Position numbers and translations under genes: made by a program
The notes under the pieces: model-generated
What the model was told of the DNA's origin: nothing
Database searches by the model: none
What the model saw: the letters and a program-made list of their open reading frames with translations, nothing else
Shown here: piece after piece, positions 8,320 through 15,032 of the stretch
Position numbering within the stretch: position 1 is the first letter of the stretch
Layout: every line of letters starts with the position of its first letter
From: JANMDS01 sp031430575
GTDB lineage: Bacteria > Pseudomonadota > Gammaproteobacteria > Burkholderiales > Casimicrobiaceae
DNA: 21,072 nucleotides
Direction: 5' to 3'
Assembly (NCBI GenBank): GCA_031430575.1
Contig: JANPBT010000065.1
Location: forward strand, 1-21,072

Positions 8320-8346
8320 GGCGAAGCCACAGCGAATAATCACGCC

Positions 8347-9765
8347 TCAGGCATACACTTTCGTTTCGCTTGGCGACCAATCTTCCGGCGATTCGCCACG
8401 GGCAAACGCGGCCCACGCGTTGTGCATCGCGGTTGCCAAAGGCTGCGGGGCATTTGCGCCGGTCATCTCGAGCGCGCGCTCGATGCCAAGCCGATTGAAT
8501 ACGAACGCTAATTCCATCGCATGCGATGCGCCCATGCGCCCGCCAAACTGCGGCGATTTCCAAGAGAACTGGTAGTGCCACGCGCGCGCGCCCAGGCTGC
8601 GCGCGCGCGTCGCTAAGTTCGCTGCTGGTTTCTGGTAATAGTGCGCGCCTTGCAGCGCGGAAAGCGCTGCGCCGGGATGACCAACGCCCGAAACTGCCGA
8701 AGCATCCAAGCCGACCGCCTCGGCGAATGCGCGCACGCGTGCCCAATCGACTCGATCCATTTCGCCATCGGGAATGAGGTAAAAATTCATCTCGTCTGCG
8801 TTCGCGCCCACCAGCATATCGGGCGCAGCGCTCGCCCCGCTTTGCCAGAGCGCTGCCAAATGCGCGAGCGGATTAGCCTGCACGACTTCGCCATCGGCCA
8901 CCGGGCGCAAAGGAAAGAAATGGCGCGCGCTCATCTCATACCTGCGGCGCAGATCGTAATGCGCCAAGAGCCGCGCGACAACGCGCACCACGCGATGCAA
9001 AGGCTCGGCCGCGAGCGCTTCGCGCGTGGGCGCGCAGGCGAGCAGCGCCGCGATTGCTTTGCGCGAGGCGCGGGCTTCATCGAGCTGCTGCGCGGTGATG
9101 CTTGGGCTTTGCAATATCACCCGTTTGATCGCATTGCGTATCGCGGGCAACCCGAGTAGATGCACGATCGCGCCCGCGCCGGCCGAGACGCCACCGAGCG
9201 TAATCTGCGCGGCATCGCCGCCAAATAGATGAATATTCGCGCGCACCCAATCAATCGCCGCGCACTGATCAAGCAGGCCGCGATTCGCCGCCACTTCGCC
9301 CTCGCCCGCATCATCGAGCAACATAAAGCCATCAATCCCGATGCGGTAATTGAACGAGACAAACACCACGCCCTGACGCGCGAAAGATGCGCCATCGTAA
9401 ATCGGATCGCCCGATTGGCCGCGCATAAACCCGCCGCCGGGCAGATAAATCAAAACCGGTAAAAGCGCGCTGCCAACTGCTGCGGGCTCAGGCGTCCAAA
9501 CATTCAGCGATAAGCAATCTTCGCCGCCCAGAATCGTTTGCGCCTCATCGGCCACGCGCGGCGCTTGCGGCGCAGCCGCGCCAAAGCCAGAAGCATCGCG
9601 CACGCCGGACCACGGCGCAACCGGCTGCGGCGCTTTAAACCGATTTGCGCCAAACGGCGATTGCGCGTAGGGAATGTTGCCGAAAAAGCGGGCGTTCACA
9701 TCGGCAGACGAAATGCGCGCGCCGCGAATGCGACCGAGGGGGAGATTGAGTTCTAGTGCGTCCAC
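8347..9765 (-). CDS. Type-B carboxylesterase (para-nitrobenzyl esterase-like)
   Basis: Alpha/beta-hydrolase of 472 residues that hydrolyses carboxylic esters. The family order is intact: FGNIPYAQSPFGANRFKAPQP near the start, EDCLSLNVW (82-90), the oxyanion loop LPGGGFMRG (108-116), and the nucleophile elbow GGVSAGAG with Ser194. Glu325 lies in GANADEMNFYL and His415 in GASHAMELAFVF. The elbow normally reads G-E-S-A-G; here valine stands before the serine. No signal peptide is visible, so a cytoplasmic location is likely. The start is a GTG at 9765 with AGGA a few bases upstream. It is somewhat shorter than the typical 500-550 residues. Substrate unknown. One copy of the dispersed palindrome is read as LRRRY at residues 272-276. 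Confidence 0.9.
   Translation of the reverse strand: MDALELNLPLGRIRGARISSADVNARFFGNIPYAQSPFGANRFKAPQPVAPWSGVRDASGFGAAAPQAPRVADEAQTILGGEDCLSLNVWTPEPAAVGSALLPVLIYLPGGGFMRGQSGDPIYDGASFARQGVVFVSFNYRIGIDGFMLLDDAGEGEVAANRGLLDQCAAIDWVRANIHLFGGDAAQITLGGVSAGAGAIVHLLGLPAIRNAIKRVILQSPSITAQQLDEARASRKAIAALLACAPTREALAAEPLHRVVRVVARLLAHYDLRRRYEMSARHFFPLRPVADGEVVQANPLAHLAALWQSGASAAPDMLVGANADEMNFYLIPDGEMDRVDWARVRAFAEAVGLDASAVSGVGHPGAALSALQGAHYYQKPAANLATRARSLGARAWHYQFSWKSPQFGGRMGASHAMELAFVFNRLGIERALEMTGANAPQPLATAMHNAWAAFARGESPEDWSPSETKVYA
8938..8954 (+). repeat. Dispersed palindromic element, exact core
   Basis: ATACCTGCGGCGCAGAT inside the esterase gene, read in the opposite orientation as DLRRRYE. Confidence 0.85.
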
Positions 9766-9855
9766 TGAGGAATCCTAATTAAATCTGATTCGGGGCGTTG
9801 AAAAACGAAAAACTTGTCGAACACCCGCTAAATGCAATTGCCGGGCAATCCTCGA

Positions 9856-10053
9856 CTAGGCTTTTGCAGCGACGGGCTTCATGGTCTTTGGATCAAGCTC
9901 TACCGTTTTCCCGCGCCGATTTACGACAAGCGTAGTTCCCGTTGCGATTGCGAGCGCGCGAGCGCGCAGGGCAGCGCGGCGCGCGGCGCGCAAAGCCGCT
10001 TGCGTCAAGGCATCGTTTGAAGCGTTGCGCAAAGTAGATTGTCCGGTAGCCAT
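9856..10053 (-). CDS. Small Ala/Arg-rich protein, possible antitoxin
   Basis: A 65-residue protein starting four bases after the stop of the zeta-like ATPase gene, hence probably co-translated with it. The first half (NASNDALTQAALRAARRAAL) is an alanine/arginine helix; the second half, ATGTTLVVNRRGKTVELDP, looks like a short beta hairpin. Small proteins with a helix followed by a V-x-R-x-G-K-x-V strand often accompany COG4185 zeta-like ATPases and are thought to be their antitoxins. That comparison is from memory, and the order here (ATPase first) is the reverse of the arrangement I remember as common. No ribosome binding site stands out. No enzymatic motif is present. Confidence 0.62.
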   Translation of the reverse strand: MATGQSTLRNASNDALTQAALRAARRAALRARALAIATGTTLVVNRRGKTVELDPKTMKPVAAKA

Positions 10054-10057
10054 GGCG

Positions 10058-10579
10058 CTATTTTGACTCTAAAACGGAAGGCTGTGCTTTTGTGCTGTCT
10101 AGAAGCACCCAATGATCGCAAAGCTCCGCATACAGTTTTCGGAAATTTTCATAACCCGCGGCGAAGCGTCGTCGCACGACCGCATCTGGAATATGATGGC
10201 CACCTTGCCGAACGCGTTTTTCCACGCGGGCAATTGCATCGTCGGCCGAGTCCAGCTTAAAAAAATACAGTTCGATCCGATAACCCATTCGTTTCCATTC
10301 CCGAATGCGGCGCACATACCCCAGCCCAGAAAGCGTCGTTTCAAACGCGAATGATTCGCCAGCCGCCACATGCCGATGAATCTCTTCCAACATCAATCGC
10401 CCCGCGCGTAGCGCAGCGCTCTCCGGCGCGAACGGCGCGATGCCAGCGGCAATTAAATCAGCGTTAACGAAAATAGGGCAACCCGCCTCGTTAGGCAAAA
10501 ATTCGCGGGCAAAGGTGGTCTTGCCAGCGCCGTTTGGCCCGGCGATGATGATGATGCACTTTGCGACTGCGGTTGGCAT
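10058..10579 (-). CDS. Zeta-toxin-like P-loop ATPase (COG4185 type)
   Basis: P-loop kinase-like protein of 173 residues. Walker A is GPNGAGKTT (14-22), followed by FVNADLIAAGIAPF (37-50), the substrate-loop-like FAFETTLSG (78-85) and RVRQGGHHIPDAVVRRRFAAG (122-142), which supplies the arginines expected around the phosphates. The order matches zeta toxins and the related predicted ABC-type ATPases; true zeta toxins phosphorylate UDP-N-acetylglucosamine, which is not shown here. The start at ATG 10579 begins just before the first strand and lies ten bases after the restriction-modification gene stop. An upstream ATG at 10621 would overlap that gene by 32 bases. The neighbouring small protein may be its antitoxin. 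Confidence 0.85.
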   Translation of the reverse strand: MPTAVAKCIIIIAGPNGAGKTTFAREFLPNEAGCPIFVNADLIAAGIAPFAPESAALRAGRLMLEEIHRHVAAGESFAFETTLSGLGYVRRIREWKRMGYRIELYFFKLDSADDAIARVEKRVRQGGHHIPDAVVRRRFAAGYENFRKLYAELCDHWVLLDSTKAQPSVLESK

Positions 10580-10589
10580 TGTCGAAAAC

Positions 10590-13500
10590 CTAGCGCGGCG
10601 ACGCACGCATGGCGCCGACAATCTTCACCGTTTCTACGCTCACGGTAGTTACGCGCAAGAGCAGATCTATCACTTTCTCTTTGTAGTCCGCGAAGCGGTA
10701 GGTATCAAATTTCGCGCGTATCGTCGGGTCTTTTGGTTTTTTCTCTTTGTATTGATCGAGAATCCATTCGAGCGCGCAGCGATTACCCAGCTTATAAGTC
10801 CACGCTTCGGGCGGCACGCCTGTGAGCGAAGTTTCGCTATCTAGCGTAATCGTGCCCAAACTTGGATCCACCCGCAACATCGCTTTCGGCGCTTGCCCCG
10901 CCGCGCGGGCTTTTTCATCGGGAATATCGATGCGCTTTAACGCAAAGGGCGCAACGGACTCGTAGTCAATATGCAGAGCCATGAGCTTTTCGCCCCACGC
11001 CACCCATTGCGAAAAGTTTGGGTAAAACGGAATACGCGGAAATTCCCGCTTCAAATTCAACGCGTATTTCTCGCGGTAAATCGGGTCGTGCAACACCGCG
11101 TAGCAATAGTGAAAAATTGCCTCTTTCGAAATCGTGTTTTTGCTCCCTCCCCCAGCGGGGGAGGGTTGGGGTGGGGGAGCGCTCGCGCCCGCATCCGCGA
11201 GCGCCATTTCAATCCCCACCCCAGCCCCGGGTTTACTAAATGCGCGCTGGGGGAGGGGGTCATCCGCGTAATGGGTGCGGAATTGTTTTAGCGCCCAGTC
11301 GGTGATGTTTTCTATTTCCTGCCCTAACTCGTTCACGCGGATCTGCGTAAAGCAAAGTGTTTTTTCAAGGAAATCGTATGATGGGGCGGAATCAACAGCC
11401 AGCGATTGGAATGGCTTCGAGGCAGGAAATCCACTAATCAAAATGCAAGCTTGCTTCCGACCGAGCGGGAAAAGTCGTTGCAATTGGTACTGCATCTCGT
11501 TAAGTTGTTTGCTGAAATACAAGTGACGACGATTAAACGGCCGATATCCCGAATCGACCACGAGATTTTGTTGCACTCGATAATGCTCAAAGCGAACTAA
11601 ATCAGCCTTAACCGCTCGACTCCACTTTATGTCGTAGTTGAGTTTGTCGGCGATTCTCTTAGAGCTCGAAACGCTTTTTAATCTCTTCACTTCCGCGTTG
11701 TAAGTCTCAATTAGATAGTCAATTTTCGACATAAGCAAAGTCGAACTGCCGTCGTATACCCATTCATCCCTGGCAGTAACCACTCCCAACGAAAACAACT
11801 TAAAAATCGCCCGCTCTTTCCCCGGTGTTTTCGCCGCCTTCGTCTCCTTACTCGCAATCGGTATCAGCGTTTCAAAATCATTGTTCGCCAAGTTAATCCA
11901 ATTGTGCGTTTTGTCCGGCGATATTTCATCAAAGCGTACGTTTCGCATCGGTTCACGGGAAAGAAACGAAATTTTCTCCTCCGCCGTTTCCATTTCGGGG
12001 CGGCGCGCATAGTAGATGCGGGCGGATGAGCCCAAAGCGGCCCCCACCCTAGCCCTCCCCCGCTGGGGGAGGGAATCGATCAATGGCGCGCTTAACTTCA
12101 TTGGCACCAGCGTCGCCTCGTTCAAAGTCCCTCCCCCCAGCGGCGAATTTGAGGGATGCGGGTTAGGAGGGGGGAACTTTCGATCTGAAGCGCGCTTCAC
12201 CATAAAGCTAATCGCCACCCCAGTTTGAATCCCAAACACATTGTGCTTCGTACCCGATAACTTCGGGTTCGCACGCACATCACCGCCCAAATCCATCACG
12301 TAAATATCGGAAAACTCCTGCGCTACGATTTTCCGAAAACCATCAAACGTGCGGCTTTCAATAAAGCTGCGATTGGTGACGAACGCGAGCACACCGTTTT
12401 CATTCAATCGATCACTCGCCCAGCGAAAAAAGCGGGCGTACATATCGTAAAGCTTGGTTTTCTGCGCGGTGCTCTCAGCAATGTAAGTCTGCTTGATGCG
12501 CTTATCTATTTCGGGATATTCCCGATTTTTGTTGTTATCGTTTTCGTTCGCTTGATTGGCGTTATACGGCGGGTTGCCGATCACTACGCTAATGCGTTTG
12601 CTGTTTTGGCGCTTGATGCGGGCAACGTTTTCTTCGGAAACGCCCGCGAACAAATCGGTAGTTTGGCCTTTGGCGGCGGTGTGCAGCCCTACGTTATCGA
12701 GCGTATCGACAAAGCACAAATTCGGAAATTCGTCGTACTTGCCCGTAATCGCGGCGTAGGTGCTTTCGATATTTAGGTTCGCCACGTAATACGGCAAGAT
12801 CGCAACTTCATTGGCGTGTAGCTCGTGCTTGTATTTGTGTTCAAGCTTTTTCTTATCGCCGCGAAAGTGCTCTAGCAGCTCGCAAATGAACGTGCCCGTG
12901 CCCGTTGCGGGATCGAGAATATCAACGTCTTTATCAATCAAGTTTTTGCCGAAGTGCGTTTGGCAAAGCCAATCCGCGCCTTCGATCATGAAGCGTACGA
13001 TTTCGTTGGGCGTGTACACCACGCCCAGGCGATCGGCGGCTTTTACGTTGTAAACCTTATAGAAGTTTTCGTAGATGACTTTGAGAAAGGTTTGCTTTTC
13101 GCTGTGGCTGGCGATTTGCGCGGCGGCGGCGCGAATGGCAGCGTAGTAGCTCTCCAAGCCTTTTAACGTTTGCTTTTTGAGCGCGCCGGTGAAGAAGGCG
13201 CTCTCAAGCGCATAAAGCTCGCGGGCTACGTTGTTGTGTTGGTGAAACTGGCTTTCATCAAACACTTTGGCGAAAATTTCCTCGGTCAAAATGTGTTGGA
13301 TGAGCATTTCGCGCACGTCCGCATCCGTGAGCGTTGGGTTAATCGCCTCTTGCGCGTGGGTGAGAAATTTCGCCGATGCCGCGCGAAACGAGGCGTTCGC
13401 TTTTTCTTCTTGGTCGATCATTTCGCGTAAAGCTTGCAATACAGCAGGCAAATCAGTTTTAAATTGCTCCACTGCGCGACGAAAGCCCGCAATCTCGGCG

Positions 13501-13931
13501 CGCTCAAAGCTGAAAAAGAGCTTGAGCAGCTTTTCGAGCGCTTTGGTGTCGGTCATGTCGCAGCGCATTACCTCTTGCCGGTTTTGCCAGAGCACAGCGA
13601 GCGCATCGTTACTAAACAAAATGTTGTCTTGCGGGTAGCCTTTTTTGTGCTTCTTGGCAATTTCGGCGTCGATATCGTCGTCAATATCTTTAGCCTCCCA
13701 ATAGCCCAGGGCCATGCGTAGCTCGTGGAGCAGCGCGCCATCCACGCTGATGCGCGTTTTCGTTGGCGTCTCAAGCGGAAATTCGGCAGCGAAAACGAGC
13801 TCTTCTTGCTTACCCCAGCGCTTGAGTAGATCTTTAAACGCTTCGCGAATTACGGTTTCGCGCGCACTACCGGAGACGCGCCGGAGGGTTTCGAGTTCGT
13901 TTAGATATTCGTTAATGAGAAGTTGGCTCAT
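10590..13931 (-). CDS. Single-chain type ISP-like restriction-modification enzyme lacking helicase
   Basis: Large protein (1113 aa) combining a nuclease-like domain, an N6-adenine methyltransferase and a target-recognition region. Near the N-terminus Asp64 and Glu79-x-Lys81 (in ISVDGALLHE and GYWEAKD) fit a PD-(D/E)XK nuclease. The methyltransferase has YTP (306-308), motif I DPATGTGTF (340-348) and motif IV NPPY (453-456). The C-terminal part includes ARRPEMETAEEK and AIFHYCYAVLHDP, familiar from type ISP enzymes. LlaGI and LlaBIII are longer, about 1,500-1,600 residues, because a helicase lies between nuclease and methylase; here the linker is a short helical region. Residues about 586-635 and 890-930 are encoded by C/G-rich repeats and look like added linkers. 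ATG 13931 is chosen because an ATG at 13991 would overlap the AbrB gene. The recognition site is unknown. Confidence 0.88.
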   Translation of the reverse strand: MSQLLINEYLNELETLRRVSGSARETVIREAFKDLLKRWGKQEELVFAAEFPLETPTKTRISVDGALLHELRMALGYWEAKDIDDDIDAEIAKKHKKGYPQDNILFSNDALAVLWQNRQEVMRCDMTDTKALEKLLKLFFSFERAEIAGFRRAVEQFKTDLPAVLQALREMIDQEEKANASFRAASAKFLTHAQEAINPTLTDADVREMLIQHILTEEIFAKVFDESQFHQHNNVARELYALESAFFTGALKKQTLKGLESYYAAIRAAAAQIASHSEKQTFLKVIYENFYKVYNVKAADRLGVVYTPNEIVRFMIEGADWLCQTHFGKNLIDKDVDILDPATGTGTFICELLEHFRGDKKKLEHKYKHELHANEVAILPYYVANLNIESTYAAITGKYDEFPNLCFVDTLDNVGLHTAAKGQTTDLFAGVSEENVARIKRQNSKRISVVIGNPPYNANQANENDNNKNREYPEIDKRIKQTYIAESTAQKTKLYDMYARFFRWASDRLNENGVLAFVTNRSFIESRTFDGFRKIVAQEFSDIYVMDLGGDVRANPKLSGTKHNVFGIQTGVAISFMVKRASDRKFPPPNPHPSNSPLGGGTLNEATLVPMKLSAPLIDSLPQRGRARVGAALGSSARIYYARRPEMETAEEKISFLSREPMRNVRFDEISPDKTHNWINLANNDFETLIPIASKETKAAKTPGKERAIFKLFSLGVVTARDEWVYDGSSTLLMSKIDYLIETYNAEVKRLKSVSSSKRIADKLNYDIKWSRAVKADLVRFEHYRVQQNLVVDSGYRPFNRRHLYFSKQLNEMQYQLQRLFPLGRKQACILISGFPASKPFQSLAVDSAPSYDFLEKTLCFTQIRVNELGQEIENITDWALKQFRTHYADDPLPQRAFSKPGAGVGIEMALADAGASAPPPQPSPAGGGSKNTISKEAIFHYCYAVLHDPIYREKYALNLKREFPRIPFYPNFSQWVAWGEKLMALHIDYESVAPFALKRIDIPDEKARAAGQAPKAMLRVDPSLGTITLDSETSLTGVPPEAWTYKLGNRCALEWILDQYKEKKPKDPTIRAKFDTYRFADYKEKVIDLLLRVTTVSVETVKIVGAMRASPR
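11142..11262. repeat. C/G-tract inverted repeat inside the restriction-modification gene
   Basis: The arms contain CCCTCCCCCAGCGGGGGAGGG and, inverted, CCAGCCCC...GCGCTGGGGGAGGGGG around a shorter internal palindrome (GCGCTCGCG...CGCGAGCGC). It stays in frame and encodes a Pro/Gly-rich stretch including PPPQPSPAGGG just before ISKEAIFHYCYAVLHDP. Confidence 0.82.
12041..12177. repeat. C/G-tract inverted repeat inside the restriction-modification gene
   Basis: The arms CCCTCCCCCGCTGGGGGAGGG and, about 70 bases on, CCCTCCCCCCAGCGG...GGTTAGGAGGGGGG resemble the other copies. It encodes PPPNPHPSNSPLGGG to LPQRGRARVG in frame between the methyltransferase and the ARRPEMETAEEK block. Confidence 0.82.
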
Positions 13932-13938
13932 GAACGGT

Positions 13939-14127
13939 TTATAACTTTGAGTTAGTGCGCTGCGCAGCAGGTATTTTTGCGCTTTGCTCAATGCTGAGCG
14001 GGCGTAGCGTGATCACACCATCGGCGTAGGCGATATTAAGCACGACGCCGATCTGCCAGTTGGCTTCTTTAATGATCGGCGCCGGAATGGTGATCTGCCT
14101 TTTGGGGCGCAAGCGGGCTTCAGCCAT
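13939..14127 (-). CDS. AbrB/SpoVT-domain DNA-binding protein
   Basis: A 62-residue swapped-hairpin protein. RLRPKRQITIPAPIIKEANW (residues 5-24) is the usual AbrB-type start, followed by VVLNIAYADGVITLRPL. It probably binds DNA as a dimer and could be an antitoxin or a regulator. No toxin gene follows; seven bases after its stop comes the start of the restriction-modification gene, so it may control that gene. The C-terminal tail AKIPAAQRTNSKL is encoded by a variant of the dispersed palindrome and is not part of the fold. ATG 14127 (MAEARL) is preferred to 14139 because it starts directly at the domain. The Doc-type toxin gene upstream already has its own AbrB-type partner. Confidence 0.8.
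   Translation of the reverse strand: MAEARLRPKRQITIPAPIIKEANWQIGVVLNIAYADGVITLRPLSIEQSAKIPAAQRTNSKL
13958..13974 (-). repeat. Dispersed palindromic element, variant copy
   Basis: GCTGCGCAGCAGGTAT preceded by GC; the core carries an extra base relative to CTGCGCCGCAG but retains the GTAT arm. It lies at the 3' end of the AbrB gene, read as KIPAAQR. Confidence 0.5.
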
Positions 14128-14251
14128 GATCGGGAGCAAATTTTCTTATTTTAGAAAAGAAGGATATTACGGCAATCAAGCGCTTGCTCAGCGGGCTGGC
14201 TTTGCGCGATTGCGCTCGTGATTAACATCCGCCTACTTTTGCTAACGCAAC

Positions 14252-14269
14252 AATATGCGCCGCAGGTAT
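14252..14269 (-). repeat. Dispersed palindromic element, intergenic near-exact copy
   Basis: AATATGCGCCGCAGGTAT, one core change, 11 bases beyond the stop codon of the Doc-type toxin gene in the 153-base gap before the AbrB gene. Confidence 0.7.
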
Positions 14270-14280
14270 TTTGAAGCGAT

Positions 14281-14679
14281 TTATTCGGCTTTTTTGCTCT
14301 TGGCGCGAATCCACGCCGCGAGCGCTTCTTCTGAGATTTCGCCAGCGGCGAGGGCGAGAATGGTGACCGTCGCATCGACTTGCGTTGCGGTCAATCGATA
14401 GCCATTGAGCCGCAGAAACAAGCCAATGCAAAGGAATGCTGCGCGCTTGTTGCCATCGATAAAGGCATGGTTTTTCGCCAAACCAAACCCATAGCTTACC
14501 GCAAGCGCTGCGCAATCAGGCTCGCCATCGTGCGCGAGTTGCTGCGGTCTGGCAAGCGCAGATTCCAGCAAACCATCATCGCGCAAGCCTGGTGCGCCGC
14601 CGTGGATCGCGAGGCTTTCGTTATGCAGCGTTTCGAGCAGTTTGCGGGAGACCCAGCGCCACTGAACGGGCGAGGTCAT
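14281..14679 (-). CDS. Doc/Fic-domain toxin (death on curing family)
   Basis: Toxin of 132 residues related to Doc of phage P1, which phosphorylates and inactivates elongation factor EF-Tu. The Fic-type active-site motif reads HAFIDGNKRAAF (71-82), matching H-x-F-x-D-x-N-K-R: His71, Asp75, Lys78 and Arg79. The preceding GLRDDGLLESALARPQQ is the flap region typical of this family. Length and motif position are normal and the frame is intact, so the toxin may be functional. Its ATG overlaps the antitoxin stop as ATGA, indicating translational coupling. Classic Doc pairs with Phd, but here the partner has an AbrB/MazE-type fold, an arrangement also found in other proteobacteria as far as I recall. 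Confidence 0.92.
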   Translation of the reverse strand: MTSPVQWRWVSRKLLETLHNESLAIHGGAPGLRDDGLLESALARPQQLAHDGEPDCAALAVSYGFGLAKNHAFIDGNKRAAFLCIGLFLRLNGYRLTATQVDATVTILALAAGEISEEALAAWIRAKSKKAE

Positions 14680-14903
14680 TTGGCAAGCGCGTGAAAGGTA
14701 TCTTTGTATTCGTTCATGAATTCCCGCCCGAGCGCGACCTGCTCGTCAAAGGCGGGGTCAAACGGTGTGAGCGTGATGCCTTCTGGAGTTTCGGTTACAA
14801 AAATCGTGTCGCCTTTTTCGACGCGCAACTTAGTCAAAATTTCTTTGGGCAATACAACGCCGAGCGAATTGCCAACTTGGGTGACGCGCAGGGATGATGC
14901 CAT
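14676..14903 (-). CDS. AbrB/MazE-type antitoxin of the Doc module
   Basis: A 75-residue antitoxin: MASSLRVTQVGNSLGVVLPKEILTKLRVEKGDTIFV is the swapped-hairpin AbrB domain (residues 1-36), followed by PEGITLTPFDP. The C-terminal segment FDEQVALGREFMNEYKDTFHAL is probably the helix that covers the toxin active site. It should bind DNA as a dimer and repress its own promoter; an AT-rich island with inverted repeats lies directly upstream. ATG 14903 has GGAG six bases upstream. The stop overlaps the Doc start codon (ATGA), so the two are made together. The neighbour upstream on the same strand would be the opposite end of the ThDP enzyme gene, 129 bases away. Confidence 0.9.
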   Translation of the reverse strand: MASSLRVTQVGNSLGVVLPKEILTKLRVEKGDTIFVTETPEGITLTPFDPAFDEQVALGREFMNEYKDTFHALAK

Positions 14904-14930
14904 GGGAAGCTCCGGAACGTATTAACGAAA

Positions 14931-14962
14931 GTAATTACTAATATTATTACATAAGTAATTAC
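14931..14962. promoter_or_regulatory. AT-rich operator/promoter of the AbrB-Doc module
   Basis: Two perfect palindromic GTAATTAC sites (14931-14938 and 14955-14962) flank a third related octamer, ATTATTAC (14943-14950), starting 28 bases upstream of the antitoxin start. Minus-strand TAATAT within the island could be a -10. Repeated palindromes over the promoter fit autorepression by the antitoxin. Confidence 0.6.
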
Positions 14963-15032
14963 AAACATGGCCGAAAAGTACAGTGATGGGTTTGCTGCAA
15001 TCTTGCGTCAAGCCCATTCTGTATGAAAATCG

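Noticed and set aside
11142..12177. Repeat-derived Pro/Gly stretches as genuine functional domains
   Set aside because: They coincide exactly with the C/G-tract inverted repeats also found between genes and in an unrelated enzyme, so a repeat origin is simpler.
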